From: Pseudomonas sp.
Lineage (GTDB): Bacteria > Pseudomonadota > Gammaproteobacteria > Pseudomonadales > Pseudomonadaceae
NCBI GenBank assembly: GCA_029239415.1
Contig: JAQZAY010000279.1
Location: forward strand, 1 to 5,026
Reading direction: 5' to 3'
Length of the DNA: 5,026 bases
Each line of letters begins with the position of its first letter. Position 1 is the stretch's first letter. A program made the position numbers and the translations under genes. A model generated the notes under the pieces. The model did no database searches. It was not told the origin of the DNA and was given only the letters and a program-made list of their open reading frames with translations. This document shows, piece by piece, positions 1 to 5,026 of this stretch.

Positions 1-50
1 GGCGGCACGACCTTGCTCAGCCGATGCATGGTGTAGACGTATTGAGCCAA
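1..50 (-). CDS. ettA: EttA, energy-dependent translational throttle ABC-F ATPase (N-terminal 16 residues only, runs off left edge)
   Basis: Read leftwards from a TTG codon at 50-48, the window gives (M)AQYVYTMHRLSKVVPP, which I recognise as the near-invariant N-terminus of bacterial EttA. That opening precedes the first ATP-binding cassette, of which nothing is visible here. EttA is a cytoplasmic ABC-F protein with two nucleotide-binding domains. It binds the ribosomal E site and gates entry into the elongation cycle according to the ATP/ADP ratio. The start is chosen because the family begins MAQY and because AGAGG lies 8 bases upstream of this TTG. A second in-frame TTG two codons earlier would sit too close to that site. 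No in-frame ATG lies at the expected start; the first ATG is codon 8. The gene is tandem with the small minus-strand gene at 207-623, 156 bases away. Identity rests on only 16 residues, but they are distinctive. Confidence 0.88.
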   Translation of the reverse strand, partial: MAQYVYTMHRLSKVVP

Positions 51-57
51 AACCAAG

Positions 58-63
58 CCCTCT
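58..63 (-). promoter_or_regulatory. Ribosome binding site of ettA that supports a TTG start
   Basis: On the minus strand the sequence AGAGGG spans 63-58. From AGAGG there are 8 bases to the TTG at 50, and from AGGG there are 7. This is ideal Shine-Dalgarno spacing for a non-ATG start and decides the ettA start codon. Confidence 0.75.
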
Positions 64-95
64 CTCAGATGGGTGAAGACATCGACGACGATCCC

Positions 96-111
96 GGCCT
101 GGTGACAGGCC
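96..111 (-). other. Perfect 16-base hairpin in the ettA leader
   Basis: GGCCTG-GTGA-CAGGCC on the plus strand (GGCCUG-UCAC-CAGGCC in the minus-strand transcript) forms a perfect 6-bp GC-rich stem with a 4-base loop. It lies 45 bases upstream of the ettA start, inside the leader predicted from the promoter at 156-183. No U-tract follows on either strand, so it does not look like a finished intrinsic terminator. It could be an RNA-stability or leader structure, or be incidental in GC-rich DNA. Confidence 0.45.
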
Positions 112-155
112 AGTGGGAAAGGTCGTGTACGAAATATCGATGGACAAAGGCGACC

Positions 156-183
156 ATTCTACGCCAAGACGCGCTGTTGCACA
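156..183 (-). promoter_or_regulatory. Candidate sigma-70 promoter for ettA
   Basis: On the minus strand TAGAAT at 161-156 matches the -10 consensus at five of six positions. TGTGCA at 183-178, separated by 16 bases, is a weak -35 box (three of six matches). Transcription would start near 149 and give a leader of about 100 bases before the ettA TTG. The promoter lies after the stop of the small upstream gene, so ettA need not depend on read-through from it. Only the -10 box is convincing. Confidence 0.42.
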
Positions 184-206
184 GGTGGGCGCGCCGGGCG
201 TGCTGG

Positions 207-623
207 TCAGACCTGACGCTGACCCGCCTTGCCGCGTGGCAGGCGGCAGCGGTCGCGCTGGGCCGCCAGTTTCTGTGCCCAGGCGGCCTTCACGCTGAGG
301 CCGGCGGCCGACGTCGAGCGTGCCGCGTCGACTGCGGGCGCCTGGACAACGGGGTGGGACTTGGCGGCGATCGACGTGGTGCGGCTCGACACGGCTGCGG
401 GTCGTGCGACGGTCGGTGCAGCCGAGGGCGTTTCACGGCCCACGGACTTGCGCAGGTCGGCCAGCGAAGGCGACTTGCGCACGCTGGCGCTGTCGGCGGC
501 CGGGCGCGCCAGGCTGCGCTGGCACGACTTGCAGGAAACCGACGTCGCGTCGGCCGTGCCGAGCAAGGTCGCGCTGCTGCGACCGCAGGCGGCGTCGAGG
601 CCATTGAGAGAGTAATGAGTCAC
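207..623 (-). CDS. Small basic hypothetical protein with an N-terminal Cys/His zinc-knuckle-like motif
   Basis: This encodes 138 residues from a GTG start, ending in TGA at 209-207. The product begins MTHYSLNGLDAACGR and continues to VSCKSCQRSL. His3, Cys13, Cys31 and Cys34 are placed like the HCCC ligands of small zinc-ribbon proteins of the type ACGR...VTCxxC, so zinc binding is inferred, not known. The remaining ~100 residues are rich in Ala, Ser, Arg, Lys and Pro and probably mostly disordered, with one more helical stretch near AAWAQKLAAQRDR at the C-terminus. No signal peptide or membrane segment is seen. The start is uncertain: ATG at 635 and TTG at 641 are in frame, but GGAG at 639-636 touches the ATG and lies 12 bases from the GTG. 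It is divergent from the morA-like gene and upstream of ettA. I do not recognise a named family, although I recall similar hypothetical proteins in Pseudomonas. A function in nucleic-acid binding would be speculation. Confidence 0.68.
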   Translation of the reverse strand: MTHYSLNGLDAACGRSSATLLGTADATSVSCKSCQRSLARPAADSASVRKSPSLADLRKSVGRETPSAAPTVARPAAVSSRTTSIAAKSHPVVQAPAVDAARSTSAAGLSVKAAWAQKLAAQRDRCRLPRGKAGQRQV

Positions 624-780
624 CAAACCGTGCATCTCCAAGCATTCATGAACAAAGCAGGTGAAGCGGCGACGTCAGAGACCGGAGCGATGCCCATGGC
701 CCTCCAGACGGGCCGCAGCACCGAAAGCGCGCGCATTTTCGCACAGGTCGCGCCTCATTCCGAAACCCGTACCCGACGAA

Positions 781-820
781 TGCCATGGGTTGACACAGGC
801 CAACCACTGGCACTTTGCCA
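781..820 (+). promoter_or_regulatory. Perfect TTGACA box embedded in nested inverted repeats upstream of the morA-like gene
   Basis: TTGACA at 790-795 is a perfect -35 hexamer. It overlaps an inverted repeat GGTTG (788-792) / CAACC (801-805). Directly after it stands TGGCA-CTT-TGCCA at 808-820, a perfect 13-bp operator-like palindrome, and another TGCCA is at 781-785. The palindrome covers the position where a -10 box should be, and no good -10 is seen (the best is CACAAT at 819-824, too far away). This fits a regulated or activator-dependent promoter about 110 bases before the start codon, but that is inference. Confidence 0.35.
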
Positions 821-915
821 CAATTGCGCGCATGCTAGCGCCCCGACCGGGCCGGCAGTCGCCTGTCCGCGACACCCGCCCTGCCCGATCTTTCCCTGCC
901 CCGCTTGCCAATCGC

Positions 916-919
916 AGGA
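916..919 (+). promoter_or_regulatory. Ribosome binding site that decides the GTG start of the morA-like gene
   Basis: AGGA at 916-919 lies 7 bases upstream of GTG at 927. The frame is open for 301 further codons upstream, so this site is the main local reason for placing the start here. The protein from this GTG begins with a short polar, proline-rich stretch and then a membrane segment, as expected for the family. Confidence 0.7.
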
Positions 920-926
920 TCGACGC

Positions 927-3900
927 GTGACCAACCTCAATCAACCGCTTCCTCCGCGATCCACCTCCCCGGTGGCCGTCGTGCCACTGCGTGGCTCGCT
1001 GAAAAGTGCCCTGGCCGCGGTGGTGCTGATGCTGCTGGGGCTGCTGCTGTGGCAACTGTTCAATCAGTTCCAGCAGACCCAACGGACACTGCGCGACCAG
1101 GTCGTGGCCGAGACTTCGGCGCTGGCCGACCACGTGAGCCTGAAGCTGGCGCTCAAGGCCCAGCAGGCGATCAACCTGATCCAGCCTTACAGCCAGGCGC
1201 CCACGCCCTCGACCCTGCCCGCGTTGTTGAGTGGGCTGCAGGCGCGCCTGCCGCTGCTGCGGCACATGGCCTGGCTGGACAGCAACGGACGCGTCCAGGT
1301 CGACAGCCTGGGCTTGAGCGATGACCCTGCGCAAATACGCGAATACGTTTCGCTGATCCAGGGGCGACAGTACGTCTATGGCAACGCCAGGGACAATGGC
1401 CTGATCTACCTGTTGTTGCGCCAGCCAACCGACCGGGGCCATGGCTACTGGCTGTTGCAGTTCGACAAGACCTACTACCAGGCACTGACCCAGCCCCTGG
1501 ACAACCCAGGCCAGCCCGCCTGGCTGCTCGAGAACAGCCGCACCGGCCAGGTGTTGGACGCCCACCGGGCCGGGACGGAACAGGGCGAACCGTTGCAGAG
1601 CGTGATGCTGGCCTTCATCGACAACAGCGCCTGGCAGCTGCGTGGCCTGTACGATATGGCAGCCGTCCGCCAGCAGCTGTTGCCGGCCCTGATCGGCAAG
1701 TGCCTGCTGGTGCTGTGCTGCGCCCTTCTGCCGATGCTGGCGCTGATCAAGATGCGCCGCCGTCAGCGGGCGTTACACGAGGATCGACGCCGTTACCAGG
1801 CGATCTTCGAAGGTACCGGGGTCGCGCTGTGCGTGCTCGATCTGTCCAGCCTGCCCAGCCTGCTCGAACGTCACCACGTGCGTAACCCGCAGGCCCTCAA
1901 GCAGAGCCTGGCGCTGGACCCTGAGCTGCGCCAGGCCTTGCTGCGCGGGCTGAAGATCACTGAGATCAATGAGGTGGCACGCCAACTGCTCGGCGTCGGC
2001 AGCCCCGAAGGGGCCTGGAAGCACCTGACCGATGGCAGCGGCGAAGGCCGCGACAGCGTCGGTGCGCAATTGCTCGAGGCGCTGCTCGACCAGCGCGCCC
2101 AGCTGGAGCTCGAAGTGCGTCTGGCGACACCGCGCGACGGCGACCTGCACCTGTGGCTCACGGCCCGCCTGCCACAAGCCCGTGGCGACTACGCGGCGGT
2201 CATTCTCAGCATCAACGACATCACCAGCCGCAAGCAGGTGGAACTGTCCCTGCTCGAGCGCGAAAGCTTCTGGTCCAACGTGGTGCGCACGGTGCCGGAC
2301 CAGCTGTACGTTCAGGACGTGCACAGCCAGGCCATGATCTTCAGCAACCGGCACCTGGGACACACATTGGGTTACGACCGCGCCGAGCTGACACAGATGG
2401 GCGATCGTTTCTGGGAACTGTTGCTGCACCCGGACGATGCCGCCGATTTCAGGCTGCTGCGCCAGCGTCAACACGACAGTGGTCACGACGAAGCGCTGCA
2501 CTGTCAGTTGCGCTTTCGTCACCGGGACGGCAAATGGCGCTGCTACGACATTCGCGAACACGTGCTCACCCGTGATGGCGCTGGCCTGGCCACGCGCATC
2601 ATCGGCGTGGGCAAAGATGTCACGGTGCAATTGGAGGCCAGCGAATCCCTGCGCCACAGCGAGCGTCGCTACCGGATGCTCGCCGAAAGCATCAGCGACG
2701 TGATCTTTTCCACCGACCGGGCCCTGCAGCTCAACTATGTCAGCCCGTCGGCCAATACGGTGCTGGGGTACTCGCCCGACTGGATCTTCGAACATGGCTG
2801 GCAGTCGACCATCGCCAACCCCGCCCAACTGAGCGGGATCTTCAGCTTCATGGGCCAGGTGCAGGCCGCGCTGGACGATCCCGAGCAACTGAGCCAGTTG
2901 CGTTCGCAACTGCCGACGCCGCTGTACCTGTTCGACTGCCTGCGCGCCGACGGTCGCAAGATTCCGATCGAGCTGCGCCTGGTGCTGGTCTGGGACGACC
3001 AGGAACGCTTCGAGGGCATTCTCGGCGTCGGTCGCGACATCAGCCAGCAGCGCCGTGCCGAAAAAGACCTGCGCATGGCTGCCACGGTCTTCGAGCACTC
3101 GACCTCGGCGATCCTGATCACCGACCCGGCCGGCTACATCGTCCAGGCCAACGAGGCGTTCAGCCGGGTCAGCGGCTACACGGTCGAGGACGTGCTGGAC
3201 CAGCGTCCGAGCATGCTGACCGTGGACGAGCAACAGCAGGCCCACCTCGGGTATGTGGTCAAGCAGTTGCACCAGCGCGGCAGCTGGGAAGGCGAGGTAT
3301 GGCTCAAGCGCCGCAATGGCGAGCACTACCCGGCCTGGGTCGGCATCACGGCCGTGCTCGACGACGAGGGCGACCTGGCCAGCTACGTGTGCTTCTTCAC
3401 CGACATCAGCGAGCGCAAGGCCAGCGAGCAGCGCATCCATCGCCTGGCCTACTACGATGCCCTGACCCACCTGCCCAATCGCACCCTGTTCCAGGACCGC
3501 CTGTACACCGCCCTGCAACAGGCCGAACGGCACAAGTCGTGGGTGGTGTTGATGTTCCTCGACCTGGACCGCTTCAAGCCGATCAATGACTCGCTCGGCC
3601 ATGCTGCCGGCGATCGCATGCTCAAGGACATGGCCGAGCGCCTGCTGGGCTGCGTGGACGACGACGATACCGTGGCGCGGATGGGAGGCGACGAGTTCAC
3701 CCTGCTGCTGCAACCGCGGGCCACGCGACAGATGGCCCTGACCCGTGCGATTCACGTGGCCGAGCATATCCTGGGCAGCCTGGTGCGGCCGTTCGTGCTG
3801 GAAAACCGCGAGTTCTTCGTCACCGCCAGCATCGGGATCGCCCTCAGCCCGCAGGACGGCAGCGAGCTGAGCCAGCTGATGAAGAACGCCGACACTGCCA

Positions 3901-4757
3901 TGTACCACGCCAAGGAGCGCGGCAAGAACAACTTCCAGTTCTACCAGGCCGACATGAACGCCAGCGCGCTCGAGCGGCTCGAGCTGGAGAGCGACCTGCG
4001 CCATGCGCTGGAGCAGGACGAATTCGTGCTGTTCTACCAGCCGCAGTTCAGCGGCGACGGCAAGCGCCTGACCGGGGCCGAGGCGTTGCTGCGCTGGCGT
4101 CACCCTCGGCGCGGGCTGGTGCCGCCAGGCGAGTTCATCCCGGTCATCGAGGAACTGGGGCTGGTGGTGGACGTCGGCGATTGGGTGCTGCGCGAAGCGA
4201 CCCGCCAGCTCAAGGCCTGGCGCCAGGCCAACGTACGCGTGCCGAAGGTGTCGGTGAACATTTCCGCGCGGCAGTTCTCCGACGGCCAGCTGGGTACGCG
4301 GATCGCCCACATCCTCGAAGAAACCGGTGTGCCGCCTGCTTGCCTGGAACTGGAGTTGACCGAGAGCATCCTGATGCGCGAGGTCAACGAAGCCATGCTG
4401 ATCCTCGACAGCCTCAAGCAGCTCGGGCTGAGCATCGCGGTGGACGACTTCGGCACGGGTTATTCCTCGCTCAACTACCTCAAGCAGTTCCCGATCGACG
4501 TGCTGAAGATCGACCGCACCTTCGTCGATGGCCTGCCCGAAGGCGAGCAGGACGCTCAGATCGCCCGCGCCATCATCGCCATGGCCCACAGCCTGAACCT
4601 GGCGGTGATCGCCGAGGGTGTGGAGACCCACGAGCAGCTCGAATTCCTGCGTGAACACGACTGCGACGAAGTGCAGGGTTACCTGTTCGGCCGGCCGATG
4701 CCGGCGGCGCAGTTCGAGTCGCAGTTCAGCAACGAGACGTTGTTCATGTTGGGTTAG
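927..4757 (+). CDS. morA: MorA-like membrane c-di-GMP regulator (periplasmic sensor, 4 PAS, GGDEF, EAL)
   Basis: This 1276-residue inner-membrane protein should make c-di-GMP from GTP (GGDEF) and hydrolyse it to pGpG (EAL). Order: membrane segment ~27-46; periplasmic sensor region ~47-254; membrane segment ~255-274 followed by KMRRRQR; PAS domains ~288-433, 448-566, 582-706 and 718-828; GGDEF ~838-1000; EAL ~1020-1265. GGDEF keeps YYDALTHLPNR (842-852), metal Asp879, Asn887, Asp896 and MGGDEF (919-924). The inhibitory-site RxxD is DDDD (911-914), lacking Arg. EAL keeps YQPQ (1037-1040), Glu1052 of EAL, Asn1111, ELTE (1143-1146), DDFGTGYSSL (1173-1182), Lys1194, Glu1230, Glu1233 and Gln1250, so both domains look active. 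The name rests on domain order, a length close to that recalled for P. putida MorA (a regulator of flagellar development and biofilm) and the ettA/probable glyA neighbourhood. The GGDEF-EAL class is near certain; the name is somewhat less so. It appears monocistronic. Confidence 0.93.
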   Translation: MTNLNQPLPPRSTSPVAVVPLRGSLKSALAAVVLMLLGLLLWQLFNQFQQTQRTLRDQVVAETSALADHVSLKLALKAQQAINLIQPYSQAPTPSTLPALLSGLQARLPLLRHMAWLDSNGRVQVDSLGLSDDPAQIREYVSLIQGRQYVYGNARDNGLIYLLLRQPTDRGHGYWLLQFDKTYYQALTQPLDNPGQPAWLLENSRTGQVLDAHRAGTEQGEPLQSVMLAFIDNSAWQLRGLYDMAAVRQQLLPALIGKCLLVLCCALLPMLALIKMRRRQRALHEDRRRYQAIFEGTGVALCVLDLSSLPSLLERHHVRNPQALKQSLALDPELRQALLRGLKITEINEVARQLLGVGSPEGAWKHLTDGSGEGRDSVGAQLLEALLDQRAQLELEVRLATPRDGDLHLWLTARLPQARGDYAAVILSINDITSRKQVELSLLERESFWSNVVRTVPDQLYVQDVHSQAMIFSNRHLGHTLGYDRAELTQMGDRFWELLLHPDDAADFRLLRQRQHDSGHDEALHCQLRFRHRDGKWRCYDIREHVLTRDGAGLATRIIGVGKDVTVQLEASESLRHSERRYRMLAESISDVIFSTDRALQLNYVSPSANTVLGYSPDWIFEHGWQSTIANPAQLSGIFSFMGQVQAALDDPEQLSQLRSQLPTPLYLFDCLRADGRKIPIELRLVLVWDDQERFEGILGVGRDISQQRRAEKDLRMAATVFEHSTSAILITDPAGYIVQANEAFSRVSGYTVEDVLDQRPSMLTVDEQQQAHLGYVVKQLHQRGSWEGEVWLKRRNGEHYPAWVGITAVLDDEGDLASYVCFFTDISERKASEQRIHRLAYYDALTHLPNRTLFQDRLYTALQQAERHKSWVVLMFLDLDRFKPINDSLGHAAGDRMLKDMAERLLGCVDDDDTVARMGGDEFTLLLQPRATRQMALTRAIHVAEHILGSLVRPFVLENREFFVTASIGIALSPQDGSELSQLMKNADTAMYHAKERGKNNFQFYQADMNASALERLELESDLRHALEQDEFVLFYQPQFSGDGKRLTGAEALLRWRHPRRGLVPPGEFIPVIEELGLVVDVGDWVLREATRQLKAWRQANVRVPKVSVNISARQFSDGQLGTRIAHILEETGVPPACLELELTESILMREVNEAMLILDSLKQLGLSIAVDDFGTGYSSLNYLKQFPIDVLKIDRTFVDGLPEGEQDAQIARAIIAMAHSLNLAVIAEGVETHEQLEFLREHDCDEVQGYLFGRPMPAAQFESQFSNETLFMLG

Positions 4758-4762
4758 GCGGA

Positions 4763-4804
4763 GCGGCAAGCGGCAAGCGGCAAGCGGCAAGCGGCAAGCG
4801 GCAA
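4763..4804 (+). repeat. Tandem 7-bp repeat, six perfect copies of GCGGCAA
   Basis: Six uninterrupted copies of GCGGCAA begin 6 bases after the stop of the morA-like gene. The unit is not a multiple of three and lies outside any supported gene. The same unit appears inverted at 4901-4921, so any transcript leaving morA could fold into a long stem. Short perfect arrays of this kind are prone to copy-number change by replication slippage. Confidence 0.95.
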
Positions 4805-4900
4805 GTGTGCGGGGCGTTGAGACTTGCACAAGGGGGCACGTCGGGTTTGGCGGGTTTTGTGGTCCGGCGAGGGCCACGAACGGCTTAGGGCCGCGCCCGC
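4805..4900. other. Spacer between the two inverted heptamer arrays
   Basis: No gene is supported in these 96 bases. Two minor foldbacks are visible. UGUGCGGG (4806-4813) can pair with CUUGCACA (4823-4830) using G-U pairs. UGGUCC-GGCGA-GGGCCA (4860-4876) has a 6-bp stem with one G-U. Neither is followed by a U-run, so no ordinary intrinsic terminator is present. If the flanking arrays pair, this segment would form the large loop. Confidence 0.45.
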
Positions 4901-4921
4901 TTGCCGCTTGCCGCTTGCCGC
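4901..4921 (-). repeat. Tandem 7-bp repeat, three perfect copies, inverted relative to 4763-4804
   Basis: TTGCCGC occurs three times without interruption; it is the reverse complement of the unit in the left array. Pairing with any three adjacent left copies gives 21 bp of perfect stem. In the innermost register the stem extends by GUG (4805-4807) against CGC (4898-4900), with one G-U, leaving a loop of about 90 bases. With six copies on the left and three on the right, four equivalent registers are possible. The pair may act as a structured 3' end for morA mRNA, or be a genome-wide Pseudomonas repeat family. Confidence 0.92.
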
Positions 4922-4951
4922 TGCTGCCTCCCCCCACCGCTCACCCGAAAC

Positions 4952-4966
4952 ATGAATCCCATTCAT
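4952..4966. promoter_or_regulatory. Operator-like perfect palindrome ATGAAT-N3-ATTCAT
   Basis: ATGAAT at 4952-4957 and ATTCAT at 4961-4966 form a perfect 6-bp inverted repeat around CCC. It ends exactly where the candidate -35 box of the downstream promoter begins. AT-rich palindromes stand out in this GC-rich window, and the position suits a transcription-factor site. A second, looser inverted repeat, CCCATT (4958-4963) / AATGGG (4983-4988), overlaps it and spans the promoter spacer. No known regulator motif is recognised. Confidence 0.45.
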
Positions 4967-4995
4967 ATGCCACCCGGGAAGCAATGGGGTAGAAT
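4967..4995 (+). promoter_or_regulatory. Candidate sigma-70 promoter for the gene beyond the right edge
   Basis: TAGAAT at 4990-4995 matches the -10 consensus at five of six positions. ATGCCA at 4967-4972, at the ideal 17-base spacing, matches the -35 consensus at four of six. Transcription would start near 5002, about 20 bases before the Shine-Dalgarno at the right edge. The downstream gene is therefore probably transcribed separately from morA, 269 bases or more after its stop. Confidence 0.5.
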
Positions 4996-5020
4996 GCCCG
5001 CCCAATCCAGCCCGATCCTT

Positions 5021-5025
5021 GAGGA
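5021..5025 (+). promoter_or_regulatory. Ribosome binding site of a gene starting just outside the window (probably glyA)
   Basis: GAGGA at 5021-5025 is a strong Shine-Dalgarno, and the window ends one base later, so the start codon should lie within about 10 bases beyond the edge. No coding sequence of that gene is visible. From recalled Pseudomonas gene order (morA next to a glyA paralogue, serine hydroxymethyltransferase) the gene is probably glyA; this is inference from context only. Confidence 0.5.
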
Positions 5026-5026
5026 C

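Larger units (their letters stand above)
624..926. other. Divergent intergenic region between the small Cys/His gene and the morA-like gene
   Basis: About 300 bases without a convincing gene. The frame of the plus-strand gene stays open across it, but no start here has a comparable ribosome binding site and the translation reads as non-homologous Arg/Pro/Cys-rich shadow. For the minus-strand gene the best promoter hint is an extended -10, TGC-GAAAAT, at 743-735 with no good -35. For the plus-strand gene there is a perfect TTGACA at 790-795 but no good -10 at the right distance. Short alternating purine-pyrimidine runs, GCGCGCGC at 727-734 and GCGCGCATGC at 826-835, are also present. The regulatory region of both genes must lie here, but the promoters cannot be fixed by eye. 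Confidence 0.6.

Noticed and set aside
65..157. 30-codon minus-strand frame (ATG at 157-155, TGA at 67-65) in the ettA leader, a possible leader peptide.
   Set aside because: Its ATG overlaps the candidate -10 box, so it would lie upstream of the predicted transcript start, and it has no Shine-Dalgarno sequence.
808..830. Possible sigma-54 promoter (TGGCAC ... TTGC).
   Set aside because: The GG and GC elements are 15 bases apart instead of the required 10, so the spacing rules it out.
24..926. N-terminal extension of the morA frame.
   Set aside because: The translation is Arg/Ala/Gly-rich with no recognisable domain, overlaps two minus-strand genes, and the GTG at 927 has a better ribosome binding site.
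675..1565. 296-codon minus-strand open frame across the morA start region.
   Set aside because: Gln/Arg/Gly-rich shadow without a domain. It lies antisense to the membrane and sensor region of the supported gene.
4860..4876. Small hairpin considered as an intrinsic terminator for morA.
   Set aside because: The stem is short with a G-U pair and no U-run follows on the plus strand; the minus strand also lacks one.
4763..4921. Heptamer arrays considered as a CRISPR array or IS terminal inverted repeats.
   Set aside because: Units are 7 bp with no spacers, and the enclosed 96 bases contain no transposase or target-site duplication.
1773..4937. A 1054-codon minus-strand open frame antisense to the morA-like gene.
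   Set aside because: It is fully explained as a shadow of a high-GC gene on the opposite strand. Its translation is Gln/Val/Ala/Leu/His-rich with no domain, and it runs through the heptamer repeats.

Overview
This window is GC-rich, codes on both strands, and looks like a chromosomal segment of a Pseudomonas, most likely of the P. putida group. Three things point that way. The first 50 bases encode, on the minus strand, the very conserved N-terminus of the ABC-F translation factor EttA. The large plus-strand gene has the architecture and length I recall for P. putida MorA. From memory, Pseudomonas genomes place ettA, a small hypothetical gene, morA and glyA side by side. No database search was possible.

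Layout, left to right. Bases 1-50 hold the start of ettA (minus strand, running off the left edge), read from a TTG codon behind a good ribosome binding site. Bases 51-206 are its leader, with a perfect 16-base hairpin and a candidate promoter. Bases 207-623 hold a small minus-strand gene for a basic, low-complexity protein with a His/Cys signature near the N-terminus that resembles a zinc knuckle. Bases 624-926 are a divergent intergenic region with a perfect TTGACA box and nested inverted repeats. Bases 927-4757 hold one large plus-strand gene, probably morA: two membrane segments around a periplasmic sensor region, four PAS domains, then GGDEF and EAL domains that both keep their catalytic residues. 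Bases 4758-5026 hold an unusual pair of inverted 7-bp tandem repeat arrays, a palindrome abutting a candidate sigma-70 promoter, and a Shine-Dalgarno sequence at the right edge. The gene it serves lies outside the window and is probably glyA.

How the parts work together: the window is dominated by a membrane-bound, dual-domain cyclic di-GMP enzyme that should convert external and internal signals into c-di-GMP changes affecting motility and biofilm. Its neighbours (a translation-throttle factor, a possible zinc protein and probably serine hydroxymethyltransferase) have no obvious mechanistic link to it, so the cluster looks like conserved gene order rather than one pathway. I see no mobile element, CRISPR array, tRNA or rRNA, and no clear undescribed multi-gene system. 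The most interesting items are the small Cys/His protein, the missing inhibitory-site arginine in the GGDEF domain, the inverted heptamer arrays and the palindrome at the downstream promoter.
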